A stretch of 64,000 nucleotides of DNA from Sphingomonas sp. Root241 (GTDB lineage Bacteria; Pseudomonadota; Alphaproteobacteria; Sphingomonadales; Sphingomonadaceae). The position numbers and the translations under genes were made by a program. The notes below the pieces were generated by a model that saw only the letters and a list, made by a program, of their open reading frames with translations, searched no databases and had not been told where the DNA came from. The stretch is from NCBI RefSeq assembly GCF_001428865.1, contig NZ_LMIV01000002.1:380903-444902 (forward strand). The letters are read 5' to 3'. This document shows, piece by piece, positions 25,279 through 34,558 of this stretch (position 1 is the stretch's first letter; each line of letters begins with the position of its first letter).

Positions 25279-28200
25279 TCAGAACTGCAGGTTCAGCGCC
25301 AGCGCGAAGGTGCGGCCGAAAGTGGCGGTGTATAGCGGGTCCTGCCGCGTCGTATCGGTGTAGAGCCGGTTCTGCTCGTTGGTGATGTTCTGCACTTCGG
25401 CGATGAGCTTGATGTTCTCGCTGATGTTGTACGAGGCCGAGGCATCGACGAAGATCGAGCTTGCCGCGCCGTTGGCGTCGCTGTCGACCGGGCCCGGAAT
25501 GCCGGTGAGATATCCCGAACGATAATTGACGGTCGAGCGGATGCTGAAGCGATCATCCTCATAATAGACCGTGCCGCTGGCCGTCTCAGGCGACAAGCCG
25601 ACGAGCGGGGCGGTCACGGCCAGCGTCGGCTGGCCAGTGACGGGGTTGGTCTGCAGGATATAGTTGATGTTCGACCGTACCCGCGTGAAATTGGCGAGCG
25701 CGCCGAAGTTGCGGAGGAAGCCCGGCAGGAAGCGGAAGGGCAATTGCACGTTGACCTCGACGCCGCTCAGCGGGCCGCCGGGCGTGTTGTTGCTGCGCGA
25801 GAAGTTGAACAGTTCGGACGGACTCGCGGTGCTGCCGGAGAGCAACGAGAGCGGCAGGTTGAGATCGCTGAACGGTACCAGCTGGTTCGTGTTCTGGATG
25901 TAGGTCTCGATATTCTTGTGGAAATAGGCGACCGACAGCAGCGAGCCCGGCGCGAAATACCATTCGAGCGCCGCGTCGAAGGTGTTGGCGCGGATCGGAT
26001 CGAGGAACGGATTGCTGGCCGATCCGGTACGGATGACGGCGTTGACGCTCGCGCTCGGGATCAGCTGGCCGTAGGAGGGACGCGACATCACGCGTGCCAC
26101 GGACACGCGGCCGATCAGGTTCGACGTCAGGTCGATCGCGACGTTGACCGACGGCAGCCAGTCTTCATAGGAGCGCTCGACGGGCGTTATCACGCCGAGC
26201 GTCGGATATTGCGATCCGGCCGGCGCGTTGACGGGGATCGTGCCCTCCGTGTTCAATTGGGTATGGACGTAGCGGACGCCGGCGTCGCCGCGAACCGTGA
26301 ACGGCAGCGTATCCTCGGTGGTGAACTTCACCATCAGATAGCCCGAGCTGTATTTCTCCGCCACCCGGCCATAGGCGCTGCCGCATTCGATGCCGCACAA
26401 GGGATAGCTGGCGAAGTTCATCGCCGCCCGGAACTTGTCCGGGTCGATCGCGGCGAAATCCTGCATGTTCCCGCCGAGATTCTTGTTCACTCCCGTGGTG
26501 GTGAACGTCAGGTCGCTGAGCGAAACGCCCGCAGGCAGGGTCTGTGGCAGGCGGTAGGTCGGGGCCAGGTCGAACTGGCGCTGGGTATAGGTGCCCGTGC
26601 GATATTGGCCGCCGGTCTGCAGGGCGAAGCCGGGCGCCGCCTTCCATTCGCTATTGAGCTCGAACGTCTTGCTGACGATCTTATTGCGGCGGTCGAAATA
26701 GGATATCTGGCCGCGCTGGTTGCCGTCCGGCCGCGGCGGCCCGAACGAGAAGATCGTCGGATCGGTCGGATCGACGCCGTAGCTCAGCTTCGGAATGTTG
26801 GGGCTGTCGCGGAAATCGATCGAGAAATTGTCGGTATCGTTGGCGTCGATCGCCACCTGCAGCTTGTTGTCCTGCAGCACCGAATCGGAAACGCCGGCGA
26901 GGCCGTAGACACGGAAAGCGTCGCTGAAGCGGTGATCGAAGTTGAAGTTGACCTGGCGGAAGGTCGAGGTGAACTTGTCGTTCTGCATTTCCGATCGCAG
27001 ATCGACGCCGTCCCACAAGCCGTGGATCAGCGACCCATTGTCGTCGACTTCTATTTCCTTGATCGACATCATCGGCTGGCCGCCGTTCGACAAGGTGCGC
27101 CCCATCGAGCGCGCATCCAGCATCGTGTCGAGGCGATCGACCTTGAACCGCGCATAGAGGCCGTCGATCGAGATGTCGGTGCGGTCGCTCGGCTTCCACT
27201 GCAATGTCAGCGATCCGGCGATGCGCTCCTGCTCTTGGCTCGACTTCACCGGACGCGGCAGGCGGGGAAGGAACACGCCGCCGCCCGGGCGTCCGGACAC
27301 GCCGGTACGGCTCATGACATAGTCATAGGCTGCGCGAGTGCTGGTGCGCGGATTGCCGGTGCTGCAATTGTTCGCGTCGGCGCCGACCGAGACGCCCGGA
27401 TTGCCGACCGTGTTGTTGGGGCCGGGGCTGGTGACGGCCACGCCCTGATAGGTGTACCCGATCGGAGTGCAGAACGGAAAGATGATCGAGGTCGGCGTCG
27501 TCTGCCCCGGCAACAGGACGGACTGCGATTGGCCGGCGACATAGGTGGGCAGGATATCGACTGCCGAATAGGCATATTCCTCGATATGCCGCCGGGAATA
27601 AGCGACGCTGCCGAGCACGCCGAACGTGTCGCCGAACTTCTTCGACACCAATGCGGACAGGCGCGGGTCCACCTTCTTGCTGATATCATTGTAGATGCCG
27701 CGCGCAGTGGCGGAGACGGCGAAGTCCTTGCTCTGGTCGAACGGCTTGGGCGCGCGCAGGTCCACCGTCGCGCCGAGCGATCCTTCCTCCACGTCGGCGG
27801 AGGTCGTCTTGCGCACCGACAATGCCGAGAAGATTTCGGTCGGGAAGGTGATGAAGTCGAAGGAGCGTGCCGTACTCACGCCGCCGCGGATGTCGGTCCC
27901 GGTCACCTGCGAGACGCCTTCCATCCCGTTGATGCGCACGCGGGTGAACTGCGCGCCGAGCCCGCGCACCGAGATGTTGCGGCCTTCGCCGCCATCGCCG
28001 CGCGAGAGCGCCACGCCGGGAACCCGCTGCATCGATTCGGCGAGGTTGGAATCGGGAAACTTGCCGATATCCTCGGCGACGATGCTGTCGACCGCGGCGG
28101 TTTCCTGCCGCTTCAGGTTCAATGCGCTGTCCAGCGAGGCGCGGAAGCCCTGGACGACGATATCGTCGGCCTGCGGAGCGGCGGCGTCCTGGGGGGCGGA

Positions 28201-28347
28201 TGGACTGGCGGGATCCCCCGCGGTTTGACCGGTGGTGGGCGCGGGTTCCTGCCCGACCGTCTGGCCCATGGCGGGCGACGCTAGCGCCAGCCCAATGAAA
28301 CTAGTCGAAATCAGCAGTCCACGCCTGTTGCGCCGGTTGCAGTTCAC
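25279..28347 (-). CDS. TonB-dependent outer-membrane receptor, carbohydrate-type
   Basis: The 1022-residue receptor has a signal peptide (ISTSFIGLALASPAMG), a Pro/Ala-rich linker, a TonB-box-like DDIVVQGFRASLDSALNLK and a plug with VDSIVAEDIGKFPDSNLAESMQRVPGV broken over 80-110, then NISVRGLGAQFTRVRINGME. This form is typical of sphingomonad and Caulobacter receptors tied to glycan uptake. The barrel ends ALALNLQF. It is divergent from the DUF1080-Gfo/Idh-ApbE operon and probably imports its substrate. The 428-base intergenic region contains several TGGTC/TGTCTGACA-like words that could be GntR-type operators. Confidence 0.9.
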   Translation of the reverse strand: MNCNRRNRRGLLISTSFIGLALASPAMGQTVGQEPAPTTGQTAGDPASPSAPQDAAAPQADDIVVQGFRASLDSALNLKRQETAAVDSIVAEDIGKFPDSNLAESMQRVPGVALSRGDGGEGRNISVRGLGAQFTRVRINGMEGVSQVTGTDIRGGVSTARSFDFITFPTEIFSALSVRKTTSADVEEGSLGATVDLRAPKPFDQSKDFAVSATARGIYNDISKKVDPRLSALVSKKFGDTFGVLGSVAYSRRHIEEYAYSAVDILPTYVAGQSQSVLLPGQTTPTSIIFPFCTPIGYTYQGVAVTSPGPNNTVGNPGVSVGADANNCSTGNPRTSTRAAYDYVMSRTGVSGRPGGGVFLPRLPRPVKSSQEQERIAGSLTLQWKPSDRTDISIDGLYARFKVDRLDTMLDARSMGRTLSNGGQPMMSIKEIEVDDNGSLIHGLWDGVDLRSEMQNDKFTSTFRQVNFNFDHRFSDAFRVYGLAGVSDSVLQDNKLQVAIDANDTDNFSIDFRDSPNIPKLSYGVDPTDPTIFSFGPPRPDGNQRGQISYFDRRNKIVSKTFELNSEWKAAPGFALQTGGQYRTGTYTQRQFDLAPTYRLPQTLPAGVSLSDLTFTTTGVNKNLGGNMQDFAAIDPDKFRAAMNFASYPLCGIECGSAYGRVAEKYSSGYLMVKFTTEDTLPFTVRGDAGVRYVHTQLNTEGTIPVNAPAGSQYPTLGVITPVERSYEDWLPSVNVAIDLTSNLIGRVSVARVMSRPSYGQLIPSASVNAVIRTGSASNPFLDPIRANTFDAALEWYFAPGSLLSVAYFHKNIETYIQNTNQLVPFSDLNLPLSLLSGSTASPSELFNFSRSNNTPGGPLSGVEVNVQLPFRFLPGFLRNFGALANFTRVRSNINYILQTNPVTGQPTLAVTAPLVGLSPETASGTVYYEDDRFSIRSTVNYRSGYLTGIPGPVDSDANGAASSIFVDASASYNISENIKLIAEVQNITNEQNRLYTDTTRQDPLYTATFGRTFALALNLQF

Positions 28348-28775
28348 ATCGCCTCTCCCGTTAGGCCCAGACGCCCGGCGATCCGCCCAGGCGCCGCTGA
28401 CAATCGACTTTTGTCTTCTTGGTCAGCTGAGGTCAGGTATCATTGCCAATTATATATGACAACAGTGGTCTGACAGAAATGGCTCATGTGGCATGACCAA
28501 AATGGAAGCGGCGGACTATCTCTAACATGTGAGACTGAATCCCACAGAGTGGATTGGAACGAAATTCCTGTACGAGTACGAGAGCAACGCCCCGCATCTT
28601 GGGCAGGCCACAGCCGCTGCTGATCAGCTTCCAGATAAAAATGTCTGACAACCTATTGCGCGTGGTCAGGCCACAATTTACTAATGGGGCAGAACACGCC
28701 GCGATAGCGGTTACAATGGGCGATAACGCCCTGCGAGGGCCGGCCGGCGCTCGTAAAAGGATGAGGGAGAGCGGC
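28348..28775. promoter_or_regulatory. Divergent control region with possible GntR/FCD-type sites
   Basis: This is the region between the TonB receptor and the DUF1080 operon. Three related words appear: TGGTCTGACA at 28466-28475, TGTCTGACA at 28642-28650 and the near-palindrome GTGGTCAGGCCAC at 28662-28674. They resemble TGGTCWGACCA operators of GntR-family (FCD) regulators of sugar acid catabolism. No GntR gene lies in the window. ATATAT-rich DNA near 28450 may be a promoter for the receptor. Confidence 0.35.
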
Positions 28776-30173
28776 ATGGCCCGAGGAATCGCGTTTCTGG
28801 CCCTGGCTGCGGTGCCGCTCCTGAGCATGATGCCGCTTCCGGCAGCGGCGCAAGGCCAGTCGCAATGGCGTGACATAACGCCGCGCGCCGGGCTGGCCGG
28901 CTGGCACACCGCCGGCGGGAAGGCCGGGTTCGACGTGGCGAACGGCGAGCTCGTCGGCCGCGCCGCGCCGGGAAAGGCGAACAGCTGGCTGGTGTCCGAT
29001 GCGCAATATGGCGACTTCATCCTCGAATTCGACGCGAAGACCGACCAGAAACTCAATTCGGGCGTGATGATCCGCGGCCAGAGCCGGCCCGATTATCGTG
29101 AGGGCGCCGTCCATGGTTATCAGGCCGAGATCGATCCGTCGCCGCGCGGCTGGAGCGCGGGCATCTATGACGAGCAGCGCCGCCAGTGGCTCTATACGCT
29201 CGGCCGCAACGATGCCGCACGGCGCGCTTTCCGTTCGGGCGACTGGAATCACTATCGGGTCGAGGCGATCGGAAACCGCCTGCGCACCTTCATCAATGGC
29301 GTGCCGGCAGCCGATATCGCCGACGATACCGACGCGCGCGGTTTCATCGCCTTCCAAGTCCACGCCATCTCCGACGCGGAAGCGAGCCGACAGCCCGAAG
29401 TGCGTTTCCGCAACGTGCGGATCGTCACCGATGCACCGGGCCGCTTCGCTTCGCGGGCGACGCCGCTGGAGCAACAGGGATGGCTCGCCAACCGGCTGAC
29501 CGACGCCGAGCGGCGCGCCGGCTGGAAATTGTTGTGGGACGGCAAGACCAGCAGCGGCTGGCGCAGCGCCAGGGCGGCTGACTTTCCGAAGAAGGGCTGG
29601 TCGATGCACGACGGCATCCTGTCGGTCGAAGGCGCGGGCGGCGCCGAAGCGACCAATGGCGGCGACATCATCACGACGCGCGACTATCGGAATTTCGAGC
29701 TCTCGGTCGACTTCCGGCTGACCCCCGGCGCCAATAGCGGGATCAAATATTTCGTCGACCCCGATCTGCTGAAGGGCGAGGGCTCGGCGATCGGGCTGGA
29801 ATTCCAGCTGCTCGACGATGCGCGCCATCCCGATGCCAAGATGGGCCGCGACGGCAATCGCACGCTCGGTTCGCTCTACGACCTGATCACTGCGCGGAAC
29901 CTCTCCGATCCGGCCAGTCCGAACAAGAGGTTCAACCCGCCGGGCGAGTGGAACCGGGCGGTGATCGTCGTTCGCGGCCGCCATGTCGAGCACTGGCTGA
30001 ACGGCTTCAAGGTGGTCGAATACGAACGGGGATCGCCCGAATTCCGCGCGCTGGTCGCGCAGAGCAAATATGCGAAATGGCCGAAGTTCGGCGAGCGCGA
30101 GGCTGGGCCGATCCTGTTGCAGGACCATGGCAACCGCGTCGATTTCCGCTCGATCAAGCTGCGCGAGTTGTGA
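28776..30173 (+). CDS. Tandem DUF1080 protein (3-keto-disaccharide hydrolase family), exported
   Basis: The 465-residue protein has a signal peptide (LALAAVPLLSMMPLPAAAQG) and two DUF1080/3-keto-disaccharide hydrolase domains in tandem. The first is about 30-220 (NSWLVSDAQYGDFILEFDAK, RGWSAGIYDE) and the second about 240-465 (WKLLWDGKTSSGW, GGDIITTRDYRNFELSVDFR, NSGIKYFVDP). Members of this family cleave or eliminate glycosides whose C3 hydroxyl has been oxidised to a ketone. ATG 28776 has GGGAGAG before it; ATG 28761 is an alternative. Two Gfo/Idh oxidoreductases follow in the same operon and are the natural source of such ketones. Substrate unknown. Confidence 0.85.
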   Translation: MARGIAFLALAAVPLLSMMPLPAAAQGQSQWRDITPRAGLAGWHTAGGKAGFDVANGELVGRAAPGKANSWLVSDAQYGDFILEFDAKTDQKLNSGVMIRGQSRPDYREGAVHGYQAEIDPSPRGWSAGIYDEQRRQWLYTLGRNDAARRAFRSGDWNHYRVEAIGNRLRTFINGVPAADIADDTDARGFIAFQVHAISDAEASRQPEVRFRNVRIVTDAPGRFASRATPLEQQGWLANRLTDAERRAGWKLLWDGKTSSGWRSARAADFPKKGWSMHDGILSVEGAGGAEATNGGDIITTRDYRNFELSVDFRLTPGANSGIKYFVDPDLLKGEGSAIGLEFQLLDDARHPDAKMGRDGNRTLGSLYDLITARNLSDPASPNKRFNPPGEWNRAVIVVRGRHVEHWLNGFKVVEYERGSPEFRALVAQSKYAKWPKFGEREAGPILLQDHGNRVDFRSIKLREL

Positions 30174-30187
30174 AAGGGACGGGATCG

Positions 30188-31501
30188 ATGCTGAACCGCC
30201 GGACAGTGATCAAGGGTGCGGGCGCGACGCTGGGCATGGCGATGAGCGCGCGCAGCTACGCCCGGATCAAGGGCGCGAACGATCGCCTGCGCGTCGCGGT
30301 GATCGGGGTGAACGGCCGCGGACAGGCGCATATGAGCGCGTTCACCAAGCTGCCGAACGTCGCGGTCACCCATCTCGTCGACGTCGATTCAAAGGTGCTG
30401 GCGAAGCGTGCGGGCGAGTTCGCCGCCAAGGGAAATCCCGCGCCGGAGACCGTGCACGACTATCGCCGGATGCTCGAGAGCAAGGCAATCGACGTGGTGA
30501 CGGTCGCCACGCCGGACCATTGGCATGCCAAGCTGGCGATCGATGCGATGGACGCGGGCAAGCACGTCTATCTGGAGAAGCCGATCGGCATGGTGCCCGC
30601 GGAGGGCGAGGCGCTCATCGCCGTGCAGGCACGCACCGGACGGCATTTGCAAGTGGGCAATCAGCAGCGATCGAGCCAGGAGACGCGCCAGCTCGCCGAT
30701 CTGATCCGCGCCGGCGAATTGGGCGAGATATACGAGGCGCAGACCTGGTATGCGAACAACCGCGTCTCGATCGGCCGCGGACACGAGATGGCCCCGCCGG
30801 CGCATCTCGACTGGGACCTGTGGCAGGGGCCGCGTCCGCGCGGGCCCTATCGCTCGAACCTCGTGCCCTATAACTGGCACTGGTTCTGGAAATACGGGAC
30901 CGGCGAGACCTGCAACAACGCGATGCACGAGCTCGACGTGGCGCGCTGGCTGATGGGGCTCACGTATCCCAAGACGGTGTCGGCGCGCGGATCGCGGCGG
31001 TTCTACCGCGGCGACGATTGGGAGATGTACGACACGCTCGCGCTCGACCTCGTCTATGCCGACGGCCGCACGATCCGGTGGGACGGCAACAGCTGCAACG
31101 GAATGGAGCGCTATGGCCGCGGCCGCGGGGTGCTGTTCCTCGGGACCAAGGGGTCGGCGATCGTCGACCGCAACGGATTCGAGCTGTTCGATCTGGCGGG
31201 CAAGCCGCTCCGGAAGGTGGTCGCGGCCGCGAGCTCAGAGACTACCGGCACGGTGGGCGAAGGCGCGCTCGACGTCTATCATGCCGGCAATCTGGTCGAC
31301 GTGATCCGCGGCCGGACGAACGCGCTCGCCTCGCCGATCCGCGAGGGGCATATCAGCACGACGCTCTGTCACCTGGGGAACATCGCCTATCGCACCGGAT
31401 CGGTGCTGACCCTGGACGCGACGACCGGCAGGCCGTCGAGCCCCGAGGGGATGAAATTATGGTCGGTCGATTATGAGCCCGGCTGGGAGGTGAAGGCCTG
31501 A
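30188..31501 (+). CDS. Gfo/Idh/MocA oxidoreductase with Tat signal (first of two)
   Basis: The 437-residue NAD(P)-dependent oxidoreductase starts with a twin-arginine signal (NRRTVIKGAGATLG). The Rossmann domain shows RVAVIGVNGRGQAHMSAF, and the conserved catalytic YLEKPIG (EKP) is intact. NNAMHELDVARWLMG lies in the substrate domain. Tat export suggests a periplasmic enzyme with tightly held cofactor, as in glucose-fructose oxidoreductase. It starts 14 bases after the DUF1080 gene and is followed by ApbE. The likely role is oxidation of glycoside C3 hydroxyls, or the reverse reduction. It differs clearly from the second copy at 32356. Confidence 0.88.
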   Translation: MLNRRTVIKGAGATLGMAMSARSYARIKGANDRLRVAVIGVNGRGQAHMSAFTKLPNVAVTHLVDVDSKVLAKRAGEFAAKGNPAPETVHDYRRMLESKAIDVVTVATPDHWHAKLAIDAMDAGKHVYLEKPIGMVPAEGEALIAVQARTGRHLQVGNQQRSSQETRQLADLIRAGELGEIYEAQTWYANNRVSIGRGHEMAPPAHLDWDLWQGPRPRGPYRSNLVPYNWHWFWKYGTGETCNNAMHELDVARWLMGLTYPKTVSARGSRRFYRGDDWEMYDTLALDLVYADGRTIRWDGNSCNGMERYGRGRGVLFLGTKGSAIVDRNGFELFDLAGKPLRKVVAAASSETTGTVGEGALDVYHAGNLVDVIRGRTNALASPIREGHISTTLCHLGNIAYRTGSVLTLDATTGRPSSPEGMKLWSVDYEPGWEVKA

Positions 31502-31542
31502 CGCTCGCCGCAATCACGACGCAGGTCGAGCGCTTCGTCGCG

Positions 31543-32343
31543 ATGGGTACCCGGATCGAGCTGCATCGATTCGGAACGCCCGGTGCCGACGCGATGATCG
31601 AGGCGCGGCGCGCGATCGAGGCAGTCGACGACACGCTGACCATTCACCGCCCTTCGGCGGCGACTGCGCTCAACGAATGCCTGATGGCCGGCCGCGAGGC
31701 GGTGGTCGACGATCGCGTGCTGTTCGACGCGCTGGTCGAGATCGAGGCGGCTCATGCAGGAACGCTTGGGCTGTTCGATCCTGCAGTCGATGCCCGTCCT
31801 GGCGCGGCGGGATGGCAGACGATCGCGTTCGATCGCGAGAACGCGCGCATCCGCGCCTCGCAGCCCGTCGCGCTCGACTTCGGCGGGTTCGGCAAGGGCT
31901 TCGCGCTCGACCGGGCGTGCGACGTGTTGCGGAGCGGGGGTGTCGTGTCGGCACTGCTATCGGCAGGCGAGAGTTCGATCGCGGTGGTGGGCGAGCATCC
32001 GCTCGGCGGAGGATGGCCGTTTTCCATCCCGCACCCGCTCGAATCCGATCATGTCCTCGTCGAAATCGAGCTGACGGACGAGGCGCTTTCGATTTCGGCC
32101 ACCGTCGGCGCGGGAACGCACGCGCCGGATCGTGCGCCGATGATCCGGCCGACCGACGGGGCGATCGTCACCGGTCGACGCACGGCGATCGCGGTGGATC
32201 GCAGCGGCGCGCGGGCGGAGGCGATGAGCACGGCGTTGCTCGTCGCCGACGATGCGCGGGCGGCCCGCCTGCTCGGGGAGAGCGCGCGCCGCTTCCTGTT
32301 TGATTTTACGCGAGAGGAAGGCGATGCCCGTCTCGCCAGTTAG
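31543..32343 (+). CDS. ApbE-family FAD:protein FMN transferase
   Basis: The 266-residue protein resembles ApbE enzymes that attach FMN covalently to a Thr/Ser of a target protein. Recognisable motifs are AMGTRIELH near the N-terminus, DFGGFGKGFALDRACDVL, LLSAGESS and EAMSTALLV. The usual THIIDPRTG-like segment is weakened to THAPDRAPMIRP. There is no signal peptide, although many ApbE proteins are exported. The first ATG in frame is 31543, but conserved VERFVAMGT residues are coded before it, and a CTG at 31498 overlapping the previous stop codon is the only upstream start-like codon. It lies between two Gfo/Idh genes. No obvious flavin-accepting partner is in the window. Confidence 0.78.
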   Translation: MGTRIELHRFGTPGADAMIEARRAIEAVDDTLTIHRPSAATALNECLMAGREAVVDDRVLFDALVEIEAAHAGTLGLFDPAVDARPGAAGWQTIAFDRENARIRASQPVALDFGGFGKGFALDRACDVLRSGGVVSALLSAGESSIAVVGEHPLGGGWPFSIPHPLESDHVLVEIELTDEALSISATVGAGTHAPDRAPMIRPTDGAIVTGRRTAIAVDRSGARAEAMSTALLVADDARAARLLGESARRFLFDFTREEGDARLAS

Positions 32344-32355
32344 GATTGTTGCAGA

Positions 32356-33612
32356 ATGATCGACAAGGATTTTGACCTGACGCGGCGGTCGTTTCTCGAC
32401 CATGTGCTCAAGGCATCGGCGGGAATTGCCGCTGCCGCGCCTTGGGCCGCCTTCGCCGCCGGTGCCGAACCGCTCCAGACCGATCGCGTGCGGCTGGGCG
32501 TGATCGGCACGGGCGATCGCGGCCGGACGCTGATCCGGAACATCGCGAAGACCCGCAACTGCGTCGTCGCGGCGCTCTGCGACGATTACGAACCGCACTT
32601 GGCGCGGGCCCGCGCGCTGGTCGATGCGGGTGTCCCCGCCTTTGCCGATCACCGCGCGATGCTGGATGCCAAGGGGATCGACGCCGTGGTCATCGCCACG
32701 CCGCTCCATGTCCATGCGCGCCATGCCTTCGACGCGTTCGACGCCGGGCTGCACGTCTGGTGCGAGAAGGCGATGGCGCGGACGATCATGGATTGCGGCG
32801 CGATGGTGAAGCGTTCGCAGGATAGCCGCAAGGTGCTCCAGATCGGCCACCAGCGCATGTTCAACCCGACCTATCTGAATGCGCTCCGCCGCGTGAAGGC
32901 CGGCGAGATCGGCACTGTCACTCAGATCCGCGCCAGCTGGCATCGCAATACCAGCTGGCGGCGCCCGGTCCCCGCCGACAGCACCGACCGCCGGCTCAAC
33001 TGGCGCCTGTATCGCGAGAGTTCGGCCGGGCTGATGACCGAGCTCGCCACGCACCAGCTGCAAGTCGCCAACTGGTTCCTCGACGCCGCGCCGACGCGCG
33101 TGATCGGATCGGGAAGCATCTGCTTCTGGAAGGATGGCCGCGAAGTCTATGACCATGCCGCTCTGGTCTATGACTATGCCGGCGGTCGGAAGCTGGTCTG
33201 GACCTCGCTGCTCAACAACGCCCGCTATGGCTGCGAGGAGCAGATCCAGGGGAGCAAGGGCACGATCGAACCCGAGCTGGGCCGGATCTTCAAGGAGAAC
33301 CCGCCGGGCGTACCCGCGCTTCGGCGGATGACGCAGGACGTGAAGGAGGGCCGCAAGCGCCCCGTGCCGATCGGCGGCGCCACTTGGTTTCCCGAATTGC
33401 CGGTGACTACGCCGGGCGAGTCGCTCGGCTGGGGCGAATATGACGAGACGATGCTGCAGTTCGAGACGTTCGGCGAGGCGGTGCGCAGCGGGACGCCGGT
33501 GCCCGGCCTGCTGCGCCAGGCCTATTGGGCGAGCGTGGCCTCGCTGTTGGGCGAGCAGGCGATGGACAGCGGCCGAGCTGTCGATTGGCCGACGTCGCTC
33601 GTCAATGTCTGA
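32356..33612 (+). CDS. Gfo/Idh/MocA oxidoreductase with Tat signal (second of two)
   Basis: The 418-residue protein has a textbook Tat signal (LTRRSFLDHVLKASAG) and a Rossmann domain (RLGVIGTGDRGRTLIRNI). The normal EKP motif is changed to EKA (VWCEKAMA), though the Lys remains. A conserved ATHQLQVANWFLD follows in the C-terminal domain. It ends the operon DUF1080-Gfo/Idh-ApbE-Gfo/Idh, with 12 bases between ApbE and this gene. Paired, non-identical Gfo/Idh subunits next to DUF1080 genes are known from 3-keto-glycoside pathways of gut Bacteroides. A hetero-oligomer with the first copy is possible but not shown. Confidence 0.87.
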   Translation: MIDKDFDLTRRSFLDHVLKASAGIAAAAPWAAFAAGAEPLQTDRVRLGVIGTGDRGRTLIRNIAKTRNCVVAALCDDYEPHLARARALVDAGVPAFADHRAMLDAKGIDAVVIATPLHVHARHAFDAFDAGLHVWCEKAMARTIMDCGAMVKRSQDSRKVLQIGHQRMFNPTYLNALRRVKAGEIGTVTQIRASWHRNTSWRRPVPADSTDRRLNWRLYRESSAGLMTELATHQLQVANWFLDAAPTRVIGSGSICFWKDGREVYDHAALVYDYAGGRKLVWTSLLNNARYGCEEQIQGSKGTIEPELGRIFKENPPGVPALRRMTQDVKEGRKRPVPIGGATWFPELPVTTPGESLGWGEYDETMLQFETFGEAVRSGTPVPGLLRQAYWASVASLLGEQAMDSGRAVDWPTSLVNV

Positions 33613-33663
33613 CGTCGGGCCGGAGGCGGCGCGTAGCCGCCCCCGGTAGCCGATACGGGTGCG

Positions 33664-34443
33664 TCAGGCGAAGATCGCCTCGAGATCGGCCGGCGCCACG
33701 CCTTCCTTGACGTTGCGCAGTTCGACATAGATGCACGACTGCACCGTCACCATCACCATGCTGCCCAGCGCGCTGATCACCGAACTGAACAATGCAGTGA
33801 CGATGATCGAACCGCTCGCGGCCGCCGCGACGGTCAGCATGCCCGCCGGGATGCTGAGCAGCCACAGGCCGACGACGACCAGCAGCATCGTCAGGAAGAT
33901 CCGCCAGCGCGCGCCGCGCGTGAGATCCAGGCTGCGCCCGAAGGCTTCGAGCACGCCGACTTTCTCCTGAACATATACCGGCACGACCACCGACCAGCAC
34001 AGCCACAGGATGATGCCCGGAACGATCAGTAGCAGCATCGCGAGGCCGACGCCGAGCGACAACAGGATGCCGATCCCGATCATCGGCAGGATCATCGCCA
34101 GGCCGACGGAAAGGCATTGGGCGAAGGTCGGCTTCTCGCCGGAGAGGTGCAGGACGGTCGCGCGGGTGAGCGCCGCCTGGAGCACGGCGCCGGTCACCAC
34201 GGCGACGATCCAGGCCGCGAAGATCGGTCCGAGATAGGACGGGCTGAGGACCGTGCCGAGATCGGGCTGACCCGTCGCGAAATTCACATTGACGCTCGCC
34301 TGCCATGCATTCAGCGCAAATGCCGGCACGCCGGCCAGGACCACGGCGAGCCCGGCGAACAACACAAAATTGGAACTGATCGTCGCGAACGATCGCGAAA
34401 TGACGCTGGCGATTTCGTACTGCCCTTCTCCGACCTCTGCCAT
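33664..34443 (-). CDS. Integral membrane protein (glycerophosphodiester phosphodiesterase membrane-domain-like)
   Basis: The 259-residue protein has about six membrane segments, including FVLFAGLAVVLAGVPAFAL, a long run of Ile/Leu/Gly from about 130 to 155 and FLTMLLVVVGLWLLSIPAG. The LTRGARWRIF segment before a membrane helix is typical of the YciC/GDPD membrane-domain group. ATG 34443 is chosen because GGGGG lies four bases upstream; the open frame runs to 34668. It is divergent from the DUF4129 gene. Role unknown, perhaps envelope-related. Confidence 0.75.
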   Translation of the reverse strand: MAEVGEGQYEIASVISRSFATISSNFVLFAGLAVVLAGVPAFALNAWQASVNVNFATGQPDLGTVLSPSYLGPIFAAWIVAVVTGAVLQAALTRATVLHLSGEKPTFAQCLSVGLAMILPMIGIGILLSLGVGLAMLLLIVPGIILWLCWSVVVPVYVQEKVGVLEAFGRSLDLTRGARWRIFLTMLLVVVGLWLLSIPAGMLTVAAAASGSIIVTALFSSVISALGSMVMVTVQSCIYVELRNVKEGVAPADLEAIFA

Positions 34444-34558
34444 AATTCCCCCTGTTCCGGCGATCGAGCTCGCCGCGCGGCAAAGTGAACCCAAACTATG
34501 GCCCAAGTCCAGCCTGAATGGCTTTTCACGTCCGGGAGGATCGGTTAGCCTCCGCATC

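Noticed and set aside
25744..28284. 846-codon plus-strand frame opposite the TonB receptor
   Set aside because: Antisense shadow caused by high GC; no family features.
33612..33663. Terminator after the second Gfo/Idh gene
   Set aside because: A GGCGGC/GCCGCC stem exists but there is no T-run, so it is not claimed as a terminator.
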